Below are positions 38,238 to 46,610 of a stretch of 64,000 nt of DNA, one piece after another. Where the stretch lies: positions 842,294 through 906,293 of the forward strand of contig NZ_CANKZF010000002.1 of assembly GCF_947488515.1 (NCBI RefSeq), written 5' to 3'. A model generated the notes under the pieces. It was given only the letters and a program-made list of their open reading frames with translations, did no database searches and was not told the DNA's origin. The translations under genes were made by a program, and so were the position numbers. Source of the stretch: an uncultured Nocardioides sp. GTDB lineage: Bacteria > Actinomycetota > Actinomycetes > Propionibacteriales > Nocardioidaceae. The number at the start of each line of letters is the position of its first letter. The stretch's first letter is position 1.

Positions 38238-38285
38238 GTGGCGGAGAAGGTGGCGGAGAAGGTGGAGGAGAACGTGGAGGACGCC
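38238..38285 (+). repeat. Near-tandem 12-bp repeats at the start of cdd
   Basis: GTGGCGGAGAAG occurs twice (38238, 38250) and is followed by two related units (38262, 38274). They encode a Val-Ala/Glu-Glu-Lys helix before the deaminase domain. Each unit offers an in-frame GTG, so the exact start is uncertain. Confidence 0.7.
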
Positions 38286-38738
38286 GTGCACGAGACGTGG
38301 GACCAACAGGGCTGGGACGAGCTGAGGGCGGCTGCCACCGAGGTGATGCAGCGGGCCTACGCCCCCTACTCCCACTACAAGGTGGGCGCGGCTGCGCGGG
38401 TCGACGACGGCCGGGTCGTGACCGGCTGCAACGTGGAGAACGCGGCGTACGGCGTCGTGCTGTGCGCCGAGTGCGGCCTGGTGTCCCAGCTCTACTCCAC
38501 CGGTGGCGGTCGGCTGACGCACTTCGTCTGCGTCAACGGCGCGGGTGAGATCATCATGCCGTGCGGCCGGTGCCGCCAGCTCCTGTTCGAGCACGGCGGA
38601 CGCGACCTGCTGGTCTGGACCGTTTCGGGGGTCAAGCCCATGTCCGAGGTGCTGCCCGACGCCTTCGGACCCGACGACCTCACCCACATGAACGACATGG
38701 CCGACCCGGCCGACGCAGCATCGGAAGGAACCGACTAG
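38238..38738 (+). CDS. cdd: Cytidine deaminase
   Basis: This zinc enzyme converts cytidine and deoxycytidine to uridine and deoxyuridine. The core motifs are CNVENAAYG followed by CAE (catalytic Glu and zinc Cys) and PCGRCRQLL (two zinc Cys). Together they match the small tetrameric class of about 130 residues. Here 166 residues are predicted, with a charged N-terminal extension made of 4-residue repeats. GTG 38238 has AGGG just upstream, but later in-frame GTGs are possible. The thymidine phosphorylase gene overlaps its stop by 1 nt (TAGTG), so the two are co-translated. Confidence 0.93.
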   Translation: MAEKVAEKVEENVEDAVHETWDQQGWDELRAAATEVMQRAYAPYSHYKVGAAARVDDGRVVTGCNVENAAYGVVLCAECGLVSQLYSTGGGRLTHFVCVNGAGEIIMPCGRCRQLLFEHGGRDLLVWTVSGVKPMSEVLPDAFGPDDLTHMNDMADPADAASEGTD

Positions 38739-40021
38739 TGGCTGCCCACGACGCCGTCGAGGTGATCCTCGCCAAGCGCGACAAGCACGAGCTGTCCGAC
38801 AGTCAGATCGACTGGGTGATCGACGCCTACACGCGCGGCGACGTCGCCGACGAGCAGATGTCGTCGCTCGCCATGGCGATCCTGCTCAACGGCATGAACC
38901 GCCGGGAGATCTCGCGCTGGACCGGCGCGATGATCGCCTCGGGGGAGCGGATGGACTTCTCCTCGCTCTCGCGCCCGACGGCCGACAAGCACTCCACCGG
39001 CGGCGTCGGCGACAAGATCACCCTGCCGCTGGCCCCCCTGGTCGCGGCCTGCGGCGTGGCGGTCCCCCAGCTCTCGGGCCGGGGCCTGGGGCACACCGGA
39101 GGCACGCTCGACAAGCTCGAGTCGATCCCCGGGTGGCGCGCGGCGCTGAGCAACGAGGAGATGTTCGCCATCCTCGAGGACGTCGGCGCCGTGATCTGCG
39201 CCGCCGGGGACGGCCTCGCCCCGGCGGACAAGAAGCTGTACGCCCTGCGCGACGTCACCGGCACGGTCGAGGCGATCCCGCTGATCGCCAGCTCGATCAT
39301 GAGCAAGAAGATCGCCGAGGGCACCGGGGCGCTGGTGCTCGACGTCAAGGTCGGCAGCGGCGCCTTCATGAAGGACCTCGCCTCGGCGCGCGAGCTGGCC
39401 GAGACGATGGTGGCGCTCGGCATCGACGCGGGCGTGCACACCGTTGCCCTGCTCACCGACATGGCGACCCCCCTCGGGCTGACCGCGGGCAACGCGGTCG
39501 AGGTGCAGGAGTCCGTGGACGTCCTGGCGGGTGGCGGTCCCGCCGACGTGGTGGAGCTGACCCTGGCCCTGGCCCGCGAGATGCTCGCCGGCGCCGGACG
39601 CGACGACGTCGACCCGGCCGACAAGCTGGCCGACGGCTCGGCGATGGACGCGTGGAAGGCGATGATCCGCGCCCAGGGCGGCGACCCGGACGCCGCCCTC
39701 CCCGACGCGAAGGAGTCACACGTCGTCACCGCGCCGTCGAGCGGCACTCTGACCCGGCTCGACGCGATGGCGGTCGGCATGGCCGCCTGGCGCCTCGGTG
39801 CCGGGCGGGCGCGCAAGGAAGACCCGGTGCAGGCGGGTGCCGGCGTCGTATGGCACGCGCGGCCCGGCGACGAGGTCGCCGAGGGGCAGCCGCTGTTCAC
39901 GCTGCTCACCGACGAGCCGGCGCGCTTCGAGCGGGCGCTGGCCTCGCTCGAGGGTGGCTTCGACATCGGTGGCGACGCGAGCGGCGTCGGCACGGAGATC
40001 GTGCTCGACCGGATCGGCTGA
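38738..40021 (+). CDS. deoA: Thymidine (pyrimidine nucleoside) phosphorylase
   Basis: This enzyme cleaves thymidine or deoxyuridine with phosphate to the base and 2-deoxyribose 1-phosphate. The 427 residues contain the phosphate-binding segment KHSTGGVGDKITLPLAP (about residues 86-102), SGRGLGHTGGTLDKLES and DVKVGSGAFMK. These are all diagnostic of the NP-II family. The GTG overlaps the cdd stop by one base, and AGGA lies 8 nt before it. Cdd makes deoxyuridine, its substrate. The sugar phosphate produced needs a phosphopentomutase before DeoC (48058) can act. Confidence 0.96.
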   Translation: MAAHDAVEVILAKRDKHELSDSQIDWVIDAYTRGDVADEQMSSLAMAILLNGMNRREISRWTGAMIASGERMDFSSLSRPTADKHSTGGVGDKITLPLAPLVAACGVAVPQLSGRGLGHTGGTLDKLESIPGWRAALSNEEMFAILEDVGAVICAAGDGLAPADKKLYALRDVTGTVEAIPLIASSIMSKKIAEGTGALVLDVKVGSGAFMKDLASARELAETMVALGIDAGVHTVALLTDMATPLGLTAGNAVEVQESVDVLAGGGPADVVELTLALAREMLAGAGRDDVDPADKLADGSAMDAWKAMIRAQGGDPDAALPDAKESHVVTAPSSGTLTRLDAMAVGMAAWRLGAGRARKEDPVQAGAGVVWHARPGDEVAEGQPLFTLLTDEPARFERALASLEGGFDIGGDASGVGTEIVLDRIG

Positions 40022-40132
40022 CGGCCTGCGCCCGGCGCCCTCCCCAACTCTGACGATGACCGGCCAGTAGCAACCGGGTCGACCGGGCCTCCTCCTAGCG
40101 TTTCTTTACCTTAGGGATCTTGGGGGAACCCG

Positions 40133-41725
40133 ATGCAGAGCAACGACCAGCGCGGACCCGGCCGCGCCACGAAGATGCCGACCGCCGTGCTGGCGGTCCT
40201 GGTGCTGGTGACGGGGCTGGCCGTCGGCGCGGGCGCGACCTGGCTGGCGCTGTCCCGAGACGACGACGGGGCGGCCGCCTCCGACGACGGGTGCGCCGAG
40301 TTCCGCAGGGTCGACGTCGCGGTCGCCCCGGAGATGTACGGCGTCGTGGTGGCCGCCCTCGCCGACGTCACGCCCGACTGCGTCCAGGTCGACCCGGCGA
40401 TGCGGTCGGGGATCGAGGTCGCCCGCGGCGTCTCCATGGGAGGCAGGGTCCCGGACGTCTGGGTGCCCGAGGCGCACTTCCTCGCCACCGACGCCTACCT
40501 CGGTCCCGCGACCCGGCCCCAGCTCCTGGTGAAGAGCCTGGCCCGCACGCCCGTGCTGCTCGTGGGCGGCAAGGCGGGGCAGCAGTTCGCCTCCTGGGGT
40601 GACGCCGAGGCGTCGGGGCTCGTCACGGTGCCCAACCCGGAGTCGTCGGTCGCCGGCGCGCTCGCGGTGACCGCACCGGAGGCCGAGGCCCGCGCGGTGG
40701 GTCGCACGAGGGAGGCGTCCCGCCAGCTGATGGTCCCCTTCGCGCAGGCCCAGGGCGCCCGCACGGTGGACGGGGAGGACGCCACCGTCCAGCCGGCCAT
40801 GTTCCCGCGGCGCTCGCCGCGGCTGGTGGTCGCCACCGAGCAGCAGCTGAAGACGGTGGACGGTCGCGCCGACCTCCGCGACCTGACCCCGGCGGTGGGC
40901 GCGCCGGTGCTCGACTTCCCGCTCCTCGTGAGCAGCGACGCCTCCCAGGGCTCGCGCGCGCTCGCCCGGGCGCTCGCCGAGCACCTCGACAGCACGGAGG
41001 GGAGCTCGCTGATCACCGACGAGGGTCTCCGCGCCCCGGCAGACGGTGATGCCCTGCGGCCGCCGGCGGCGAAGACGATCGCCGAGGCGGTGCGGTCGTG
41101 GAGCGTGTTCAGCGTCCCGTCGGCCATGCTCGCCGTCGTCGACGCGTCCGGCTCCATGGACGCCGACACAGGCTCGGGATCGCGGATGGACCTGCTGGCC
41201 GACGCGGCCCGGATCGGGCTGGGGTTCCTGCCCGACCACGCCCGCGTGGGCCTGTGGGTCTTCTCCATCGACAAGGGCGGCCCGGGCCAGGACTGGCGTG
41301 AGCTCGAACCCATCCGCCGCCTCGACGACCTGCGCTTCGGACGGACCCAGCGCTACGCCCTCCGGGAGCGTGCCGCCGAGATGCCCGGCCTGACCGACGG
41401 CGGCACCGGGCTCTACGACACGGCGCTGGCCGCCTACCGCGAGGCGCAGAAGAACTACCGGCCGCACTACTCCAACGCCGTGGTGCTGATGACCGACGGC
41501 CAGAACGAGGACCCCGGCTCCATCAGCCTCGAACAGCTGCTGCAGCGCCTCGAGGAGCTGCGCGACCCCGACAAGCCGGTGCGGATGGTGGGCATCGCGA
41601 TCAGCGGGGACGCCGACCTCGGCGCCCTCCGTCGGATGGCGCGGGTGACCGGCGGCGAGGCCTACCTGGCCGCCGAGCCCACGGACATCCTGGGGGTGTT
41701 CGCGCAGGCAGTCCTGTCGCGGTGA
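40133..41725 (+). CDS. Membrane-anchored substrate-binding/VWA domain protein, copy 1
   Basis: This 530-residue protein has a single hydrophobic segment (about residues 16-40) and then an extracellular part. Residues about 50-310 resemble a periplasmic solute-binding fold (VPDVWVPEAHF, TPVLLVGG). The C-terminal von Willebrand A domain has a complete metal site: DASGSM (about 336), Thr in DGGTGLYDT and Asp in LMTDGQN. It is a full-length paralogue of the gene at 44008, sharing domain order and the ILGVxAQAxLxR end. GGGGGAA lies 5 nt before the ATG. VWA domains usually mediate protein contacts; the partner and ligand are unknown. Confidence 0.82.
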   Translation: MQSNDQRGPGRATKMPTAVLAVLVLVTGLAVGAGATWLALSRDDDGAAASDDGCAEFRRVDVAVAPEMYGVVVAALADVTPDCVQVDPAMRSGIEVARGVSMGGRVPDVWVPEAHFLATDAYLGPATRPQLLVKSLARTPVLLVGGKAGQQFASWGDAEASGLVTVPNPESSVAGALAVTAPEAEARAVGRTREASRQLMVPFAQAQGARTVDGEDATVQPAMFPRRSPRLVVATEQQLKTVDGRADLRDLTPAVGAPVLDFPLLVSSDASQGSRALARALAEHLDSTEGSSLITDEGLRAPADGDALRPPAAKTIAEAVRSWSVFSVPSAMLAVVDASGSMDADTGSGSRMDLLADAARIGLGFLPDHARVGLWVFSIDKGGPGQDWRELEPIRRLDDLRFGRTQRYALRERAAEMPGLTDGGTGLYDTALAAYREAQKNYRPHYSNAVVLMTDGQNEDPGSISLEQLLQRLEELRDPDKPVRMVGIAISGDADLGALRRMARVTGGEAYLAAEPTDILGVFAQAVLSR

Positions 41726-41729
41726 CGCC

Positions 41730-42182
41730 TCAGGCGAGGAGCAGCACGACGTGGGCGGCCACGCAGGCCGGCTTGTCGTGGCCCTCGATCTCGACGGTGT
41801 GCTCCACGACGAGCTGCTTGCCGGCCGCCAGGTCACGGACCTCGCCGAAGCGCACGTGCGACCGCAGCCGGCTGTCGACCGGCACCGGGCTGGGGAAGCG
41901 CACCTTGTCCAGACCGTAGTTGAGCCGGGCGCCCGGGGTCTCGAGGCGGAAGACCTGCGAGGCGAAGTGCGGGAGCAGGCTCAGGGTGAGGAAGCCGTGG
42001 GCGATGGTGGTGCCGAACGGACCCTCGCCGGCCGCGTCGACGTCGACGTGGATCCACTGGTGGTCGAGCGTGGCGTCGGCGAAGGCGTCGATCCGCGCCT
42101 GGTCGACGTCGAGCCACTCGCTCGTGCCGATCTCGGACCCGGAGGCGGCGGCGACCTCGTCGAGCGTGGTGAAGGTGCGCAT
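41730..42182 (-). CDS. MaoC family dehydratase (R-specific enoyl-CoA hydratase-like)
   Basis: This 150-residue single hot-dog domain protein probably hydrates 2-enoyl-CoA. The hydratase motif is present: Asp and His in [12 protein letters not shown] (about residues 33-44), then [15 protein letters not shown]. The start is ATG 42182 because TATGTT ends 7 nt before it, which fits a leaderless transcript; ATG 42194 lies inside that box. It ends 4 nt from the convergent VWA gene and is divergent from add. The link to its neighbours is unclear. Confidence 0.85.
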   Translation of the reverse strand: MRTFTTLDEVAAASGSEIGTSEWLDVDQARIDAFADATLDHQWIHVDVDAAGEGPFGTTIAHGFLTLSLLPHFASQVFRLETPGARLNYGLDKVRFPSPVPVDSRLRSHVRFGEVRDLAAGKQLVVEHTVEIEGHDKPACVAAHVVLLLA

Positions 42183-42189
42183 GCGCACG

Positions 42190-42195
42190 AACATA
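42190..42195 (-). promoter_or_regulatory. -10 element of the MaoC gene, leaderless layout
   Basis: Minus-strand TATGTT ends 7 nt before the ATG at 42182 and decides between two in-frame ATGs. Confidence 0.4.
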
Positions 42196-42231
42196 GTGCT
42201 TGGCCGTGGGCGAGCCTGCTTGGATGTCCCG

Positions 42232-43308
42232 ATGAGCACTCCCACCCGCGACCAGGTACAGGCCGCCCCGAAGGTCCTGCTGCACGACCACCTCGACGGC
42301 GGGCTGCGCCCGCAGACGATCGTGGAGCTCGCCGCGGAAGCCGGTCACGAGCTGCCCGCCTCGGACGCGGAGTCGCTCGGTCACTGGTTCACGGAGTCGG
42401 CCGACTCGGGCTCGCTCGTCCGCTACCTCGAGACCTTCGACCACACCGTCGCGGTGATGCAGAGCGGTCCGGCGATCTCCCGCGTCGCCCGCGAGTGCGT
42501 CGAGGACCTCGCCGCCGACGGCGTCGTCTACGCCGAGGTGCGCTACGCCCCGGAGCAGCACGTCAGCGGCGGGCTGACCCTCGACGAGGTCGTCGCGGCG
42601 GTGCAGGAGGGCTTCGACGCGGGGATGGCCGCCAGCGGCGGCAGGATCGTCGTACGCCAGCTGCTGACCGCGATGCGGCACCAGGCCCGGTCGATGGAGA
42701 TCGCCGAGCTGGCGATCGCGTGGCGCGACCGCGGTGTCGCCGGCTTCGACATCGCCGGCGCGGAGGCGGGCTTCCCGCCCACCCGGCACCTCGACGCCTT
42801 CGAGTACCTCCAGCGCGAGAACGCCCACTTCACGATCCACGCCGGTGAGGCCTTCGGCCTGCCGTCGATCTGGCAGGCGATCCAGTGGTGCGGCGCCGAC
42901 CGGCTCGGGCACGGCGTGCGGATCATCGACGACATCACCGTCAACGACGACGGCTCGGTCGAGCTCGGCCGGCTGGCGGCCTACGTCCGCGACAAGCGGA
43001 TCCCGCTCGAGATGTGCCCGAGCTCCAACATCCAGACCGGGGCGGCGGAGTCCTTCGGCGAGCACCCGATCGGGCTGCTGACCGACCTCCGCTTCCGCGT
43101 CACCGTCAACACCGACAACCGCCTGATGAGCGGCACCTCGATGACGCAGGAGATGTTCGGCCTGGTGGAGGCGTTCGACTACTCGCTGGAGGACCTGCGC
43201 TGGTTCACCATCAACGCGATGAAGTCGGCGTTCCTGCCCTTCGACGAGCGGCTCGCGATCATCGACGGCGTCGTCAAGCCGGGCTACGCCGCCCTCATCA
43301 ACGGCTAG
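42232..43308 (+). CDS. add: Adenosine deaminase
   Basis: This zinc enzyme deaminates adenosine and deoxyadenosine to inosine forms. The 358 residues have zinc motif [10 protein letters not shown] (about residue 18), the HAGE motif in [10 protein letters not shown] with the catalytic Glu, GHGVRI, and the zinc Asp region [11 protein letters not shown]. All catalytic residues are present. Its products would be substrates of the purine nucleoside phosphorylase at 60691. The ATG has no strong ribosome site. The 3' end overlaps the convergent uridine kinase gene by 11 bp. Confidence 0.95.
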   Translation: MSTPTRDQVQAAPKVLLHDHLDGGLRPQTIVELAAEAGHELPASDAESLGHWFTESADSGSLVRYLETFDHTVAVMQSGPAISRVARECVEDLAADGVVYAEVRYAPEQHVSGGLTLDEVVAAVQEGFDAGMAASGGRIVVRQLLTAMRHQARSMEIAELAIAWRDRGVAGFDIAGAEAGFPPTRHLDAFEYLQRENAHFTIHAGEAFGLPSIWQAIQWCGADRLGHGVRIIDDITVNDDGSVELGRLAAYVRDKRIPLEMCPSSNIQTGAAESFGEHPIGLLTDLRFRVTVNTDNRLMSGTSMTQEMFGLVEAFDYSLEDLRWFTINAMKSAFLPFDERLAIIDGVVKPGYAALING

Positions 43309-43909
43309 CGGCGCGGCTGTCGGCGGTCAGCTCGGCGTACGCCTGGTCGCCCGTCGCGCGCCGACAGCCCTGGCGCACCGCGTGGGCGACGACCCGCTGC
43401 TGGTCGCGCATCAGTGCCAGCCCGCGGCGTACGAGCACCAGTGGCGGCTTGCGGTGCTCGCGCAGGTCGCGGGTCAGGCGCCGCCAGAACGTGACGAGCG
43501 GGTGCTGGGTGATGCAGTAGGCCGCGGCGAGGATGCCCGCCTCCCGGCAGGCGGCCACCACCTCCGGCGCGAAGATGCCCTCCGCGACGAACCGGCTGCT
43601 GCCGCCGAGGTCGACCGTGCGTGAGCCGCAGCGGCCGTTCTGCGCGATCTCGTAGATCGGCACCTCGCTGCGCCCGGTGGCGCACAGCTCGCGCAGCGCG
43701 GCGAGGGCGTCGGCCTCGTGCCACGAGTCCGGGTGGTCCCAGTCGACGAGCCCGGCGTTGGCGCCGGTGGTGATGCGGGGGAGCGAGGGGTCGTCGCCGT
43801 CCTTGTAGAAGTCGTCGAGGCGCAGGACGGGCAGTCCGAGGCGTTCCGCCAGCCGGGACTTTCCGGCGCCGCTGGGTCCGGCCAGGACGACCACCTGGGC
43901 TGTGCTCAT
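43298..43909 (-). CDS. Uridine kinase-like P-loop protein
   Basis: This 203-residue P-loop kinase would phosphorylate uridine/cytidine for salvage. Walker A is GPSGAGKSR (about residues 11-19), then [13 protein letters not shown], a segment characteristic of uridine kinases, and [10 protein letters not shown] lid-like Arg-rich region reads [15 protein letters not shown]. The start could be ATG 43909, 43924 or 43960; none has a clear ribosome site, and 43909 sits closest to the P-loop. The setting among deaminase and phosphorylase genes supports a nucleoside substrate. Confidence 0.82.
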   Translation of the reverse strand: MSTAQVVVLAGPSGAGKSRLAERLGLPVLRLDDFYKDGDDPSLPRITTGANAGLVDWDHPDSWHEADALAALRELCATGRSEVPIYEIAQNGRCGSRTVDLGGSSRFVAEGIFAPEVVAACREAGILAAAYCITQHPLVTFWRRLTRDLREHRKPPLVLVRRGLALMRDQQRVVAHAVRQGCRRATGDQAYAELTADSRAASR

Positions 43910-44007
43910 TTGTTGCGAACTCATTTCGTCGTTCGGCCACGGAGGGTAAAGGCTGGACATTAGTCTCGCCCAGACCTTCGAACGACACCCCCTGTGGGAG
44001 GACCCTC

Positions 44008-45684
44008 ATGAGTCTCGACGACTCCACTGCGCCCGAGACTGCGCCCGCGACCGCGGACGGTTCCGGAGGCGCCGGCCGCTCCGCCAAGACCTACGTGCTG
44101 GGCGGACTCGCGCTCGCGCTCGTCGTGGGCCTCGTCGGCTTCTTCACGGTGCGCGGTGCCAGCGGCGAGCCCGAGGGTGCCGACTGCATCTCCGAGGTCG
44201 TCACGCTGACCACCGCGCCGGTCATGGAGGACCTGGTCAACCAGGCGGTCAAGGACGTCAACGAGGACGAGCCCTGCATCGACATCCAGGTCACCGCGGG
44301 CACCGTGAAGGACGTCGTCGCCGTGCTGAGCGACCCCAACGCCGAGCTCCCCGAGATCTGGATCCCGGACAGCCCGACCTGGAAGGGCCAGCTCACCAGC
44401 GCCGGCTGGACCGGTACGCCGATCGCGGAGGTCCTCGCCCAGACGCCGGTCGGCCTCATCGGCGGCCCGGCCGCCAAGGCGCCGGCCTCCTGGTCCTCCG
44501 TCCTCGACGGCGGCAGCCTGGCGATGGCCGACCCGAGCGCCGAGGGTGCCTCCGCGCTCGCGCTGCTCGCGCCCTACGCCGAGATGAAGAAGACCGGCGA
44601 GACCGCGCTCTCCATCGAGGAGAAGACCGTCCCGGTCGCCCAGACGTTCGGCGAGCGCGCCGTGGCCGGCGGCGCCACCGAGACCGACCTCTCGACGATC
44701 ACCGCCTCCAGCACCCAGCTGGTGCCCGCGACCGAGCAGGCCTACCTCGCCGCCCGCCGCAGCAACGACCAGCTCACCCTGGTGGCGCCGAAGACCGGCG
44801 CGCCGATGCTGCAGTACCCGCTGATCGACGTGAACCGCGGCAGCAAGGACATCCTCGCCTCCGGTGGCGACCTGTCGGCCCGCGTGGGCCGCGCCCTGGG
44901 TCGCTGGTTCGCCTCGGGCGCCGGCGTGGAGGCCGTCGCGGCCGCCGAGCTCCGCGGCCCCGACGGCGCCGCGCTGCCCAACGACATCGGCCTCGGCAGC
45001 ACCCCGGTGCTCCCCACGGTCGCCCAGAAGACCACCGACGACACCCTGCGCCAGTGGCGCGTGCTGTCGGTGCCCTCCAGCATCCTGGCGGTCGTCGACC
45101 TCTCCGGCTCGATGAAGATGGCCATCGGCGACACCACCCGCATCGGTCTGGCGGTGACCGCGTCCCAGGTCGCGCTCGACGCCTTCCCGGCGCAGGCCCG
45201 GATCGGCATCTGGGGCTTCTCCAAGAACCGCGGCGAGAACGGCGCCTCCTACGCCGAGTACTCCCCGCTCGAGCGGCTCGACGCCCCCGCCGCCGACGGC
45301 AAGACGCACGGCGACGAGGTCCGCGCCGAGGCCGACGCCCTGCCCAGCAAGGTCCGAGGCGGCACCGGCGTCATGGACTCCACCCTCGCGGCCTACAAGC
45401 ACGCGCAGGAGATGTGGGACCCGGCGTGGTTCAACTCCGTGGTGATCATGACCGACGGTGCCAGCGACGACTCGAGCTCGCTGTCGCTGGAGTCGCTCGT
45501 CAACCAGCTCAAGTCGCTGCGTGACCCCGCCAAGCCGGTCAAGGTGATCGTCATCGGCATCTCGCAGGACGCCGACACCGGCGAGCTCGAGCAGATCGCC
45601 GCCGCCACGGGTGGCCAGAACTACCTCGTGACCAACCCCAACGAGATCCTCGGCGTGCTGGCCCAGGCCCTGCTCAACCGCTGA
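44008..45684 (+). CDS. Membrane-anchored substrate-binding/VWA domain protein, copy 2
   Basis: This 558-residue protein has a short cytoplasmic start and one hydrophobic helix (about residues 30-50). A solute-binding-like region follows (LPEIWIPDSPTW, TPVGLIGG). The C-terminal VWA domain has DLSGSM (about residue 364), GGTGVMDST and IMTDGAS. The architecture and several segments match the gene at 40133, including LRDPAKPVK and the closing ILGVLAQALLNR. GGGAGG lies 7 nt before the ATG. The two copies are separated by MaoC, add and the uridine kinase gene, so they are either an old duplication or under selection to diverge. The role is unknown. Confidence 0.83.
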   Translation: MSLDDSTAPETAPATADGSGGAGRSAKTYVLGGLALALVVGLVGFFTVRGASGEPEGADCISEVVTLTTAPVMEDLVNQAVKDVNEDEPCIDIQVTAGTVKDVVAVLSDPNAELPEIWIPDSPTWKGQLTSAGWTGTPIAEVLAQTPVGLIGGPAAKAPASWSSVLDGGSLAMADPSAEGASALALLAPYAEMKKTGETALSIEEKTVPVAQTFGERAVAGGATETDLSTITASSTQLVPATEQAYLAARRSNDQLTLVAPKTGAPMLQYPLIDVNRGSKDILASGGDLSARVGRALGRWFASGAGVEAVAAAELRGPDGAALPNDIGLGSTPVLPTVAQKTTDDTLRQWRVLSVPSSILAVVDLSGSMKMAIGDTTRIGLAVTASQVALDAFPAQARIGIWGFSKNRGENGASYAEYSPLERLDAPAADGKTHGDEVRAEADALPSKVRGGTGVMDSTLAAYKHAQEMWDPAWFNSVVIMTDGASDDSSSLSLESLVNQLKSLRDPAKPVKVIVIGISQDADTGELEQIAAATGGQNYLVTNPNEILGVLAQALLNR

Positions 45685-45694
45685 ACCGTCACGC

Positions 45695-45729
45695 ACGAAG
45701 GCCCCCGGAGGATCTCCGGGGGCCTTCGT
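45695..45729. terminator. Bidirectional terminator after VWA copy 2
   Basis: A perfect 16-bp stem (45695-45710 with 45714-45729), arms ending ACGAAGG and CCTTCGT, has a 3-nt loop. It separates this gene from the leftward deoC operon. Confidence 0.87.
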
Positions 45730-45749
45730 CGTGTCGTGCGTCGGTCGGC

Positions 45750-46610
45750 TCAGACGCCGATCGGGTGCCAGACGGTCTTGGTCTCGAGGAACTGCGTCAT
45801 CCGGTCCAGGCCGGGCTCGGCGAGCCAGTCGGTGTCGGGGGCGGGGCGGCGTACGCGCTTGAGGTTGTCGGCGGCGGCGACCTCGAGCTCCGTCGCGAGC
45901 TCGGCGTCCTCGACGCCGGTCAGGTCGATGCCGTTGACGTCCATGTGCGAGGCCAGCCACGGGGCGATCTCGGTCTGCGAGCCCGTGAGCACGTTGACCA
46001 CGCCACCGGGGAGGTCGCTGGTGGCCATCACCTCACCGAGCGTGATCGCGGTCAGCGGGTTGTCCTGGCTGGCGATCACGACGACGGTGTTGCCGGTGAT
46101 GATGAGCGGCGCGACGACGCTGACGAGGCCGAGCAGGGGGCCGCGCGGGGCGACGACGGCGATCACGCCGCTGGGCTCGGGGGTCGACAGGTTGAAGTAG
46201 GGGCCGGCGACCGGGTTGGCGTTGCCGACGACCTGGGTGATCTTGTCGGCCCAGCCGGCGTACCAGACGAGGCGGTCGATCGAGGCGTCGACGTAGGAGC
46301 GGGCGCGGGCCGGCGTGACGCCCTCCGCGGCGCGGAGCTCGGCCTCGAACTGCTCGCGGCGACCCTCGAGCACCTCGGCGATGCGGTAGACGACCTGCGC
46401 GCGGTTGTAGGCGGTCTTGCCGGACCAGCCGCCGAAGGCAGCACGGGCGGCGACGACGGCGTCGCGGGCGTCCTTGCGCGACGCCTGGGCGGCGTTGGCG
46501 AGCAGGCGGCCCTTGGCGTCGTTGACGACGTAGGAGCGGCCCGACTCCGAGCGCGGGAACTGGCCCCCGATGTAGAGCTTGTAGGTCTTGCGTACGTCGA
46601 TGCGGCTCAC
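45750..46610 (-). CDS. Catalytically incomplete aldehyde dehydrogenase-like protein
   Basis: This 286-residue protein covers only the ALDH N-terminal/Rossmann part (KLYIGGQFPRSESGRSYVV, then VIAVVAPRGPLLGLVSVV and LPGGVVNVLTG). It lacks the catalytic Cys region and the C-terminal half, and there is no frameshifted remainder nearby. The frame is clean and the GTG start overlaps the full ALDH stop by 4 nt (GTGA), so it is an expressed, short family member rather than a pseudogene. The arrangement resembles ALDH16, where a second non-catalytic ALDH domain follows the active one in one chain. It probably forms a complex with its upstream partner. Confidence 0.82.
   Translation of the reverse strand: MSRIDVRKTYKLYIGGQFPRSESGRSYVVNDAKGRLLANAAQASRKDARDAVVAARAAFGGWSGKTAYNRAQVVYRIAEVLEGRREQFEAELRAAEGVTPARARSYVDASIDRLVWYAGWADKITQVVGNANPVAGPYFNLSTPEPSGVIAVVAPRGPLLGLVSVVAPLIITGNTVVVIASQDNPLTAITLGEVMATSDLPGGVVNVLTGSQTEIAPWLASHMDVNGIDLTGVEDAELATELEVAAADNLKRVRRPAPDTDWLAEPGLDRMTQFLETKTVWHPIGV

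Noticed and set aside
45750-46610. Pseudogene: decayed aldehyde dehydrogenase
   Set aside because: The frame is intact, codon use is like its neighbours, and it is coupled by a GTGA overlap. No remnant of the missing half follows, so a stable short protein is more likely.
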